Part shown: positions 1-8,336 of the stretch, in pieces
Numbering within the stretch: the first letter of the stretch is position 1
How the letters are laid out: every line of letters starts with the position of its first letter
Assembly (NCBI GenBank): GCA_043734785.1
Contig: JAYTEX010000147.1
Coordinates: 1-15,003, forward strand
Direction of reading: 5' to 3'
Origin: CAIKBL01 sp043734785
GTDB taxonomy: Bacteria > Pseudomonadota > Gammaproteobacteria > Ga0077536
DNA length: 15,003 nt
Notes under the pieces: generated by a model
What the model was told of the DNA's origin: nothing
The model's database searches: none
What the model saw: the letters and a program-made list of their open reading frames with translations, nothing else
Translations under genes and position numbers: made by a program

Positions 1-260
1 CTCAGGTCCAATGGCCCCCGCAGATGCACCGCATTGCCTATGTGATACAGACCCGTACCAGGCTGCCACTGCTCCAGAAACCACAGCCGGGACTGGGCAG
101 AAGAACACGGCAAACAGGTCTCCAGTAAGCACTCTCCAGCAGTCGACATCGACGACGCGGATGGGCCAGGCTGGGGCTCATAGACGGTCTGCAAGCGCGC
201 GCGGAGCGCGTTACGTTGTTCATCAGTCAGTAGGGCCAACCGGGACGCATAATCCGTCAT
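1..260 (-). CDS. Nonribosomal peptide synthetase, N-terminal fragment (condensation domain start); runs off left edge
   Basis: Only the first 86 codons are in the window and no stop is reached before base 1. The ATG at 260-258 has a good ribosome binding site (AGAGGA, 8 bases upstream). Residues 1-25 form a predicted amphipathic helix (RLALLTDEQRNALRARL at 7-23). A Pro/Ser-rich linker of about 25 residues follows, then LPCSSAQSRLWFLEQW at 50-65. This matches the C1 motif (SxAQxRLWFL) that opens NRPS condensation domains, and YHIGNAVHLRGPLDL follows as expected. The gene lies 73 bp downstream of the ThDP enzyme on the same strand, so it probably belongs to that operon. A protein that begins with a condensation domain needs an acyl or peptidyl donor delivered in trans; the carrier protein fused to the ligase at 2048-3904 is the obvious candidate. 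The total module number and product cannot be seen. The C-domain call is secure; whether it is a starter type is not. Confidence 0.85.
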   Translation of the reverse strand, partial: MTDYASRLALLTDEQRNALRARLQTVYEPQPGPSASSMSTAGECLLETCLPCSSAQSRLWFLEQWQPGTGLYHIGNAVHLRGPLDL

Positions 261-333
261 CGCGCATATCCTCTTGTGATCGCCCGCCGCGGACGACTCC
301 TGCCATTGTCATCAGTAGTCCGTGCCACAGAGA

Positions 334-2100
334 TTACCCCGCGAGTGGATCGATCTGAATCTGCACGAGTGCGGGTCTGCCGGGGGCAAATGCCCGGGCC
401 AGTGCCGCCGGCAATTCAGCCAGTTCCGCGATATTCTCTGCATGTACACCAAGCTGGCGTGCCATTTCGTCGTAGCGGATGCCAGCCTGGTAGACGAGGA
501 CACGCTCGGCGCAGTCCGCCGGAAATGCCTTGTGCTGACGCCGTGCGCCGCATGGGCCATCGTTATTCGCAAGCACGACGACAAACGGCACGCGATGACG
601 CACGGCTGTTTCGAATTCAAAGAAATTCATACTCAGTGCCATATCACCGGTGACGACCACCACCGGCCGCCCCGGACATGCCAGCGCCGCGCCCATCGCG
701 AACGGGAGGCCGATACCCATGCATCCGTTGGTGCCGGGCGTCAAACGCGACAGCGGGGTAAGCGCCGAAATGTGCCGCTGCGCCGCCAGCAAGGTCACGT
801 TGCCATCGAGGATCGTGATTGCGTCACGCGGCAGCGCCACCGCGAGCGCTGCCGCGAGTTGGCTCGGCGTCGGCAGCGTCGCCGACGAGCATCTGGCCGG
901 TTGTTCTGCCACAGCTTGGTGCAAACTGGCCAACCATTGCCACCGCTCGCTGCCGCCTGCGCCAGCTTGCAGGGCGCGCACCTGCGTGAGCAACACCGGC
1001 AGAATCGTTGCCGCCGCTCCGAGCATTTCTAAGGCCCTGGGCGGCCCTTCCCGAAATGCCTCGGGCGCGCAGTCGATCTGCATGATCCTCGCATCTCGGC
1101 GCAACTCCGCGCCGTAACGGAATGTCCAATTGAGACGGGCCCCGACCACGAGCACGACGTCCGCCTCGGCCAGCACTCGACTCTGTTGCGCTGTGCAGGC
1201 GAGCGGGTGATCGTCGGGGAGCAGCCCTCGGCCCATCGGCGATGCCACAAAAGGCGCCCCCAACCTCTCTACCAGTTCGCGCAAGACCAGGTACGCATCG
1301 TTCCAGCGCACCCCTTTGCCGAATATCACGGCGGGTCGCTTCGCGCGCATCAGGAGTTCGGCTGCTTGTTCCACAAGCGCGAGAGTGCAATGCGCCTCGA
1401 CGACCACTGGCCTGGGATCTTCGGTGCGCACGAATGCCAGCGCGACGGAGGCTTCGAGGCAGTCTTCCGGTAGTTCGACATAAACTGCACCGGGTCTTCC
1501 TTCACCGGCCTCGCGGATCGCCGCAGCCAACATTTGTTCAACGAGCTCCGGCCTGGCGACGCGAAAGCACGCTTTGGCCACCCCGGCCAACGCGCGCACC
1601 CCGTCGAGCGCCATGAACGCGCCCATGCCCTCGGCCGCCCGTTCCGCAGCGCCGGCCAGCAAGAGCACAGGCCAGCCGTTGTCCTGGGCGACACACACCC
1701 CGGTTATCGCATTCGTCACCGCCACACCGCTCGACACGAGCGCCACGCTGATCAGGCGCCCCGCAAGGTAGTTATGCGCGGCCGCCGCCATCACCGCTGC
1801 CTGCTGATGGCGAACCCCGATAGTCCGCAGTCCCGCTGCCGCGCAGCAGCCTATCGTCTCGTCGGTCGGCAGGCCCGCCATGGCATAGACGTGGGTAATC
1901 CCCTGCGCCTTAAGGCCTTGCGCCACGAGGTCATGTCCCCGAACCCGCCGTGTGCGAAGGCACCGCTCGAATTCCACGCGCTGCAGCGGGCTCAAACGGG
2001 CTAGCCGCTCTAGAACAGAGTCAACGCGGCTCGATTCGAAAACGCCGTTATCCACGAGTTCCAACCGCAGGCGCAACCGTCGCGGGTGGCTCGATTTCAT
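334..2100 (-). CDS. ThDP-dependent enzyme of the oxalyl-CoA decarboxylase / 2-hydroxyacyl-CoA lyase type, in an NRPS operon
   Basis: 588 residues from the ATG at 2100. The three-domain ThDP fold is visible: N-terminal Pyr domain (about 55-220, LVAQGLKAQGITHVY onward), central domain (about 240-380), and C-terminal PP domain with the Mg/ThDP motif GDM (485-487) to NND (512-514). The segments GRGLLPDDHPLA and ADVVLVVGARLNW match 2-hydroxyacyl-CoA lyase and oxalyl-CoA decarboxylase more closely than acetolactate synthase, as I recall those sequences. Family members split CoA thioesters at the 2-position using ThDP. The Pyr-domain motif that normally reads RHEQ or RNEQ is RHQQ here (residues 97-100), so the conserved catalytic Glu is Gln99. 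An N-terminal extension of about 50 residues precedes the fold and contains a helical stretch like that of the downstream NRPS. The ATG start overlaps the ligase gene by 53 bases. A GTG at 2055 in the same frame, overlapping the ligase stop by 8 bases with GGAA upstream, is an equally good start. The likely substrate is an acyl group on the neighbouring carrier protein (inference). A generic acetolactate-synthase-like role remains possible. Confidence 0.85.
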   Translation of the reverse strand: MKSSHPRRLRLRLELVDNGVFESSRVDSVLERLARLSPLQRVEFERCLRTRRVRGHDLVAQGLKAQGITHVYAMAGLPTDETIGCCAAAGLRTIGVRHQQAAVMAAAAHNYLAGRLISVALVSSGVAVTNAITGVCVAQDNGWPVLLLAGAAERAAEGMGAFMALDGVRALAGVAKACFRVARPELVEQMLAAAIREAGEGRPGAVYVELPEDCLEASVALAFVRTEDPRPVVVEAHCTLALVEQAAELLMRAKRPAVIFGKGVRWNDAYLVLRELVERLGAPFVASPMGRGLLPDDHPLACTAQQSRVLAEADVVLVVGARLNWTFRYGAELRRDARIMQIDCAPEAFREGPPRALEMLGAAATILPVLLTQVRALQAGAGGSERWQWLASLHQAVAEQPARCSSATLPTPSQLAAALAVALPRDAITILDGNVTLLAAQRHISALTPLSRLTPGTNGCMGIGLPFAMGAALACPGRPVVVVTGDMALSMNFFEFETAVRHRVPFVVVLANNDGPCGARRQHKAFPADCAERVLVYQAGIRYDEMARQLGVHAENIAELAELPAALARAFAPGRPALVQIQIDPLAG

Positions 2101-3904
2101 CAAGGATGCGTTCTAGCTCGGCGATGACGGATGGCCCGAGGTCTTGGCGGATTCTCGCGGCCAGCTCGGCCACGGTGGGCTGCCGGAACAAGGCCATCGT
2201 CGGCAGTTCGACCGGCAGCAGCGCGACGACTCTCGCGGCCACGCGGGTTGCGTTCAGTGAGTCACCGCCGAGAGCGAAAAAATTGTCGTGGATCCCGATC
2301 CTCGCGACTTCCAATACTTCGGCCCATGCCTGCGCGAGTATCCCTTCGATCAAATCGCGCGGCGCGACGAAGGCTTGCTGACGGTTTTCACGCAGACGCT
2401 CGGCGAGCCCTATGCGCTGGATCTTGCCCGTCGGACCCTGCGGGATCTCGCTCAAGATCAAGACTTCACTTGGCACTTTGAAGTCAGCAAGCCGGCCGAA
2501 TAGAAACTCGCGCAAATGCGCAGGAAGAAGCGCGCTACCTGCGGTGAGCACGACCGCCGCGGCAACATCCTCGCCAAGGCTGGGGTGGGGAATGGCAAAC
2601 GCCACTGCCTGCGCGACCTCTGGATGCGCGAGCAGTGCCTCGTCGATCTCGCGCGGCGCAATTTTTTCGCCGCCGCGGTTGATGATTTCTTTGAGGCGTC
2701 CCGTAATGTAGAGGTAGCCTGCGGTGTCGAAGTAACCTTCGTCGCCCGTCCTAAACCAGCCATTCGTGAAAGCCGTGCGATTCGCTTCGGGATTGGCCTG
2801 GTAGGCACGCATCACGTTGTCGCCGCGGATCGCAATTTCACCGCGAGTGCCGCACAGTACGGGCAGACCCCGTGCCTCGATGATGGTGATTTCGGGGCCG
2901 GCGGATAGACCCACCGATCCGGCCTTGCGCTCGCCCGGCGACAGTGGATTACTGGCCATTTGATGTGCCGCTTCCGTCATGCCGTAGGATTCAATGACGG
3001 GGCATTTGAAGCACTCTTCAAGTCGCCTGAGGATGGCAGGCGCCAGCGCGGCGGACGACGACCGGACGAAGCGCAGCGGCTGGCGCAATCGCCTTCCGAG
3101 GTCCGACTCGGCAGCCGCAATAATCGCCTGGTGCATGGTTGGCACGGCCGAGTACCAGGTCACGCCGTAGCGTTCGAGCCAGTCGAAGAACATCGGCAAC
3201 TGCAACGCGGCCGCGCACACCACGCTGCCGCCGCTGGCGAGCGGCGCGAGCAATCCGGCCAGCAACCCATGGATATGGAACAGCGGCATTACGTTCAGCG
3301 CGCGATCCACCGGCGTCAGCCGTAAAGTCATCGCGATATTCGCCATCGACGCCATCAGATTCGCGTGACTCAACGGCACCTGTTTGGGCCGCGCGGTCGT
3401 GCCAGACGTGTGTAACACGAGCGCGATGTCGTCGTCGCATGCGGAGGCCGCGATCATGCTTGGGCTCGCGTCGGTGCTTGCCCAGAGTTCAGGGCCCACT
3501 TCTACTATCGGAACCCCGCGCGCGGTTGCGATTTCGCGCGCCAGTTGCGGGCTCTGCGAGGTAACAAGCAACGCGCGCGGCTCCAAATCATCCATGAAAT
3601 ATTCGAACTCGGCCTGTTGATAGAGGGGATTCAAGGGCGCACACGCAGCGCAGCGCATGACCCCGAGCACTGCAACCGCCATGTCGATACCGTTCGGCGC
3701 GACGACCGCGACGCGATCCCCGGCCGCGATTTTCAGCGTTGCCAGACGGTGCGCAATTCGATCGGTACAAACGGCAAGTTCGGCGTATGAAAGCGAAGTC
3801 CCATCGATCGCCAACAAGGCCGGGTGGGCGCTGAATTCGCGCGCGTGCCTGTCGAGTAGTCGGTCGACACGCATGACAGATGAATTGGCGGCACCGGTCG
3901 GCAT
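2048..3904 (-). CDS. AMP-forming acyl-activating enzyme (oxalyl-CoA synthetase/AAE3-like) fused to a C-terminal carrier protein
   Basis: 618 residues; ATG at 3904 preceded by AAGGA at good spacing. Residues 10-505 are an ANL-family adenylating domain: LHTSGTTARPK at 164-174 (phosphate loop), ESYGMTEA at 305-312, FRTGD at 384-388, GRLKEIINRGGEKI at 402-415, and the catalytic lysine K493 in PTGK. The segments LFHIHGLLAGLL (208-219), RSSSAALAP (281-289) and YGMTEAAHQMASNPL closely resemble plant and yeast oxalyl-CoA synthetase (AAE3/Pcs60) from memory. They do not resemble amino-acid A domains, so oxalate or another small dicarboxylate or 2-substituted acid is the first guess. Residues 512-588 are a phosphopantetheine carrier domain with DNFFALGGDSL; S549 is the expected attachment site. 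Fusing carrier to ligase implies self-loading rather than release of a CoA ester. The gene is first in the operon with the ThDP enzyme and NRPS. Fold and domain order are certain; the substrate is inferred. Confidence 0.9.
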   Translation of the reverse strand: MPTGAANSSVMRVDRLLDRHAREFSAHPALLAIDGTSLSYAELAVCTDRIAHRLATLKIAAGDRVAVVAPNGIDMAVAVLGVMRCAACAPLNPLYQQAEFEYFMDDLEPRALLVTSQSPQLAREIATARGVPIVEVGPELWASTDASPSMIAASACDDDIALVLHTSGTTARPKQVPLSHANLMASMANIAMTLRLTPVDRALNVMPLFHIHGLLAGLLAPLASGGSVVCAAALQLPMFFDWLERYGVTWYSAVPTMHQAIIAAAESDLGRRLRQPLRFVRSSSAALAPAILRRLEECFKCPVIESYGMTEAAHQMASNPLSPGERKAGSVGLSAGPEITIIEARGLPVLCGTRGEIAIRGDNVMRAYQANPEANRTAFTNGWFRTGDEGYFDTAGYLYITGRLKEIINRGGEKIAPREIDEALLAHPEVAQAVAFAIPHPSLGEDVAAAVVLTAGSALLPAHLREFLFGRLADFKVPSEVLILSEIPQGPTGKIQRIGLAERLRENRQQAFVAPRDLIEGILAQAWAEVLEVARIGIHDNFFALGGDSLNATRVAARVVALLPVELPTMALFRQPTVAELAARIRQDLGPSVIAELERILDEIEPPATVAPAVGTRG

Positions 3905-4385
3905 CAGGTTCCTTTGCGATTGAATCGTCGAGACCTATTATCGGTAGCAACCGCTGTTGGCAATAGGGCTTCCTCGTCGAAGCGACCTACCCCGGGTTGT
4001 CCGCTATCTGCGCAATAGACGTCGCAGGATTTTAGGCCGGCGATCCGGTATCTCCGGTTAACAATTGAAAATCTGGGCAAGGGTCTGGAGTAGAAGTCGT
4101 GATCCTGAACGGTTTCTCAACCGCGGTCCCGTGTCCTTATCCTCAGAGCACCTGGAACGGGATCGAGGATTAATCGGCGATCGCTCGCCTTATGCCATGC
4201 GCCGGCGCGGCCGATCAGCGGTGGAGGGGACAGCCCACTGCTTAACGTAATGGTGTGGTGCCGCCCGGATTGCAACCATCATTGATAGTCCTGCCGGTCG
4301 TCCCAAGCGCAACGAAATAGTTCAGAATAGTAAAAAAAATAACACAATAATCGCGCCCTCTTGAATGCACTAGAAACAGGCACCC
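3905..4385. other. Intergenic region between the metabolite operon and dusA
   Basis: About 480 bp between two divergent genes with no coding region I can support. Reading frames here (for example 4065-4250 plus) start at non-ATG codons, have no ribosome binding site and resemble nothing. The stretch 4300-4365 is clearly AT-richer than the surroundings, including a run of eight A residues near 4332-4339, and probably holds the dusA promoter; I could not pick a convincing -35/-10 pair. The candidate promoter of the operon lies at the other end. No tRNA, inverted repeat of note or integrase fragment was seen. Confidence 0.6.
3937..3963 (-). promoter_or_regulatory. Candidate sigma-70 promoter of the ligase/ThDP/NRPS operon
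   Basis: On the minus strand TTGCCA (3963-3958) and GATAAT (3942-3937) are separated by 15 bases, about 32 bases upstream of the ligase ATG. The -10 box matches TATAAT at 5 of 6 positions and the -35 box matches TTGACA at 4 of 6. The spacer is shorter than the usual 16-18 bases, so this is a weak or activator-dependent candidate at best. Confidence 0.3.
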
Positions 4386-5393
4386 GTGCTCAAAAATATA
4401 ACTAACATCAGCCCCTGGCGCTTCTGCATGGCCCCGATGATGCAGTACACCGACCGCCATTTCAGATATCTGGCGCGGCGGTTATCGCGCCATACCAGGC
4501 TGTACACGGAAATGGTGGTCGCCACGGCCATGCTGCGTGGCGAGGCGTCGCGCTTTCTGGCGTATGACCCCTCCGAGAGCCCGGTCGCGTTACAACTCGG
4601 CGGTAGTGTGCCGGCGGAACTCGCGGCGGCCGCGCGCCTCGGCGAGGACGCCGGCTTCTGTGAAATCAATCTTAATGTGGGGTGTCCTAGCGATCGCGTG
4701 CAGTCTGGCCGCTTCGGCGCCTGCCTGATCGCAGAGCCGGCATTGGTGGCGGACTGCGTGGCAGCGATGCTGGCCGTGGTGCGCGTGCCGGTGACTGTCA
4801 AAACGCGCTTAGGGGTAGATGACTGTGACAGTTACGAGCATTTAGCGCGACTCGTCGGTGTGCTGCAGGAGGCCGGATGCCGCACGATCATCCTGCACGC
4901 CCGCAAGGCGCTGCTTAATTTTTCACCGCGCGCGAACCGCGAAATTCCACCGCTCGATTACGCGCGGGTGTATGCCATCAAACAGCAGTTCCCGTCACTT
5001 ACGGTGGTGATCAATGGCGGCATTGGGACGTTGGAAGCCGCGCGTGCGCATCTTTCGCAGGTTGATGGGGTGATGCTCGGGCGCGCCGCGTACGCACAAC
5101 TGACGTTGCTGCAAACCGTGGATCAAGAGTTGTTTGGCGAGGCTTCCGCGGCGCCAGACGAGATGACGCTGCTCTGCGGTTTGCGCGAATACCTTGAACG
5201 AGAAGTCGCGCGCGGCACGGCGCTACGTCACATGACCAAACACTGGCTGGGACTGCGGCAAGGCCAGTCTGGCGCACGCGAATGGCGACGGCAGATCGGG
5301 CGCCATACGATGCGCCCGGATCTCTCAGTGTCGCAGGCAATCGACGAAGCCATCGCCATGCTGGATGTGGCCGCGCGCGAACGCGCGGCCTGA
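4386..5393 (+). CDS. dusA: tRNA-dihydrouridine(20/20a) synthase DusA
   Basis: 335 residues. This FMN- and NADPH-dependent enzyme reduces uridine 20/20a in the tRNA D-loop in the cytoplasm. It lines up with E. coli DusA over its whole length: WRFCMAPMMQYTDRHFRY (11-28), LYTEMV (39-44), VALQLGGS (67-74), EINLNVGCPSDRVQ (93-106, with catalytic Cys100), VTVKTRLGVDD, IILHARKA, ANREIPPLDY, INGGIGTLE and DGVMLGRAAY. The C-terminal helical domain contains HMTKHWLGLRQG and the DusA-typical AREWRR. The start is GTG at 4386 with only a weak AACAGG upstream; the next ATG (4428) would cut into the barrel, so GTG is preferred. One oddity is MMQYTDRH where E. coli DusA has MLDWTDRH. The gene is monocistronic and divergent from the metabolite operon. 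It converges with the methyltransferase-fold gene, with 11 bases between the two stops. Confidence 0.95.
   Translation: MLKNITNISPWRFCMAPMMQYTDRHFRYLARRLSRHTRLYTEMVVATAMLRGEASRFLAYDPSESPVALQLGGSVPAELAAAARLGEDAGFCEINLNVGCPSDRVQSGRFGACLIAEPALVADCVAAMLAVVRVPVTVKTRLGVDDCDSYEHLARLVGVLQEAGCRTIILHARKALLNFSPRANREIPPLDYARVYAIKQQFPSLTVVINGGIGTLEAARAHLSQVDGVMLGRAAYAQLTLLQTVDQELFGEASAAPDEMTLLCGLREYLEREVARGTALRHMTKHWLGLRQGQSGAREWRRQIGRHTMRPDLSVSQAIDEAIAMLDVAARERAA
5369..5390. terminator. Perfect GC hairpin at the dusA 3' end, possible bidirectional terminator
   Basis: GGCCGCGCG (5369-5377), loop CGAA (5378-5381), then CGCGCGGCC (5382-5390): a perfect 9-bp stem closed by a tetraloop, ending immediately before the dusA TGA stop. 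It sits where the convergent genes meet, so it could limit read-through in both directions. Neither strand has a T-tract after the stem, so a classical Rho-independent terminator is not proven. The stem also encodes the C-terminal AARERAA of DusA and may simply be Ala/Arg codon composition. Confidence 0.3.
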
Positions 5394-5404
5394 AGCACAT
5401 AAAC

Positions 5405-6238
5405 TTAAGGCGCGGGCTTGCGGAATTTTAGGGTCATGCGATCGGACTCACCAATCGCGAGATATTTTTCACGATCCTTATCCCCTAACGTTAGCGAAGG
5501 TGGCAGCGTCCAGACGCCGTCCGGATAGTCCTTGGTATCCTTGGCATTCGCGTTGATTTCCGATTTCCCATCGAGCTTGAAGCCGAGCGACTCAAGGTAC
5601 TTAATCAGATAGGCCTCTGGCACGTAACCACTCGCCGCCTTGGCGAGTGGATCCCAATCATTCAGCCCGCGATGCTGCTCGATGCCGAGGATCCCGCCTG
5701 GTTTCAGGACTGCAAAAATCGCCTTGTAGACTGCATCGAGCTGGCCGCCTCGAATCCAGTTGTGGGTGCTGCGGAAGGTCACCACCATGTCTGCCGAGCC
5801 CGGTGCGCCCAGGTCAATGTTGTCCTTACTCATCGTGCGACGTTCGACCCGATCATAAACCTCGGGCGCGGCATCTAACTTCGCATTCAATTTCTTGAAA
5901 TGTTCACGCAGATAATCGGTAGGGCTGTCCGCCGGTGGCGTCACCGTGACCAGGGTGCCGGAGTCTCGCAACGTCGGCGCCAGGACCTCTGTGTACCAAC
6001 CTTCACCCCCGGGTAACATTTCCACCACGCGCATCTGCGGTTCCAGGCCGAAGAACAGCAAGGTTTCCTTGGGGTGACGGTACTGATCGCGAGCCTGGTT
6101 GGCAGCGCTGCGATGGCCGCCGGCAAGCGCCGCGTCCAGCGCCGTTGCGGCATCAGTTGCAAAACACTGGCCTGCACCTCCAAGCCCGACCATGAAAGCC
6201 ACCATACGCAACATTCGCTTAGTCTTTTGCGTTGTCAT
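5405..6238 (-). CDS. Class I SAM-methyltransferase-fold protein with signal peptide (COG4798-like)
   Basis: 277 residues. An N-terminal signal peptide is visible: basic TTQKTKR, hydrophobic MLRMVAFMVGLGGAG, and probable cleavage after CFA near residue 27. The mature part begins with a helix (AALDAALAGGHRSAANQARDQ) and then a Rossmann-like methyltransferase core. VVEMLPGGEGWYTEVLAP (about 71-88) corresponds to SAM-binding motif I, ADMVVTFRSTHNW to motif IV, and AVLKPGGILGIEQH to motif VI. It resembles the 'predicted methyltransferase' group of exported proteins; no substrate is known to me. An exported protein would have no obvious SAM supply in the periplasm, which makes its activity doubtful. 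The gene starts 15 bases after the thiC stop, with GAGGA overlapping that stop, so it is probably co-transcribed with thiC under the TPP riboswitch. Confidence 0.75.
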   Translation of the reverse strand: MTTQKTKRMLRMVAFMVGLGGAGQCFATDAATALDAALAGGHRSAANQARDQYRHPKETLLFFGLEPQMRVVEMLPGGEGWYTEVLAPTLRDSGTLVTVTPPADSPTDYLREHFKKLNAKLDAAPEVYDRVERRTMSKDNIDLGAPGSADMVVTFRSTHNWIRGGQLDAVYKAIFAVLKPGGILGIEQHRGLNDWDPLAKAASGYVPEAYLIKYLESLGFKLDGKSEINANAKDTKDYPDGVWTLPPSLTLGDKDREKYLAIGESDRMTLKFRKPAP

Positions 6239-6253
6239 ATCGAATCTCTATCC

Positions 6254-8140
<1,887 letters not shown>

Positions 8141-8205
8141 TGCGTCACCTCGTGTGGGAGTAAGGGCTTCGAACTGCCGACTGGTCAGCCAGATGAATTT
8201 AAGAA

Positions 8206-8223
8206 CACCTTTTCTCCAAGGCG
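8206..8223 (-). promoter_or_regulatory. Candidate hairpin in the thiC riboswitch expression platform
   Basis: Just 3' of the TPP aptamer on the RNA, CGCCUU (8223-8218), a loop GGAGAA, and AAGGUG (8211-8206) form a 6-bp stem including one G-U pair. It is followed by UUCUUAAAUU. This could be a weak intrinsic terminator or part of a switch structure. The loop holds a GGAG that looks like a Shine-Dalgarno but lies about 75 bases from the thiC start. Pairing with the real thiC ribosome binding site was not found by eye. Confidence 0.3.
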
Positions 8224-8228
8224 GTCGC

Positions 8229-8322
8229 TTCCCTACGCCGGCATGACCCGGGTCAGGTTCGAAGGGTGTCTCTCAGCTCGCATGACCTTACTTGTACGTA
8301 GGTCGCGGAGCACCCCCAGCTG
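8229..8322 (-). promoter_or_regulatory. TPP riboswitch (THI-box) upstream of thiC
   Basis: On the minus strand the conserved THI-box blocks appear in order: CUGGGGGUGC (8322-8311 area), an extended variable P3 arm (GACCUAC ... GUAAGGUC, 8305-8284), GCUGAGAGACACCCUUCGAA (8276-8259 area), CCUGA followed by CCGGGUCAUGCCGGCGUAGGGA ending near 8229. The 5' GGGGGUGC pairs with CACCC and the CUGAGA bulge is intact, which is the ThDP-pyrimidine-binding signature. It lies about 90 bases from the thiC ATG, as usual for gammaproteobacterial thiC leaders. ThDP binding is expected to lower expression of thiC and probably of the downstream methyltransferase-fold gene. Confidence 0.95.
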
Positions 8323-8336
8323 CTGTCGTCGCATCG

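Noticed and set aside
276..1032. Long plus-strand reading frames opposite the ThDP enzyme
   Set aside because: They are antisense shadows of a clear ThDP enzyme, with Arg/Cys/His-rich translations and no family motif or ribosome binding site.
334..2100. Calling the ThDP enzyme acetolactate synthase (ilvB)
   Set aside because: The GARLNW and GLLPDDHP segments fit the oxalyl-CoA decarboxylase/2-hydroxyacyl-CoA lyase branch better, there is no ilvN or ilvC neighbour, and the gene sits in an NRPS operon.
4065..4250. 61-residue plus-strand frame in the intergenic region before dusA
   Set aside because: Non-ATG start, no ribosome binding site, Arg/Ser-rich low-information translation; not supportable as a gene.
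4242..4460. 72-residue minus-strand frame overlapping the dusA start
   Set aside because: It begins inside dusA, resembles nothing known, and its sequence is explained by the dusA coding strand and its leader.
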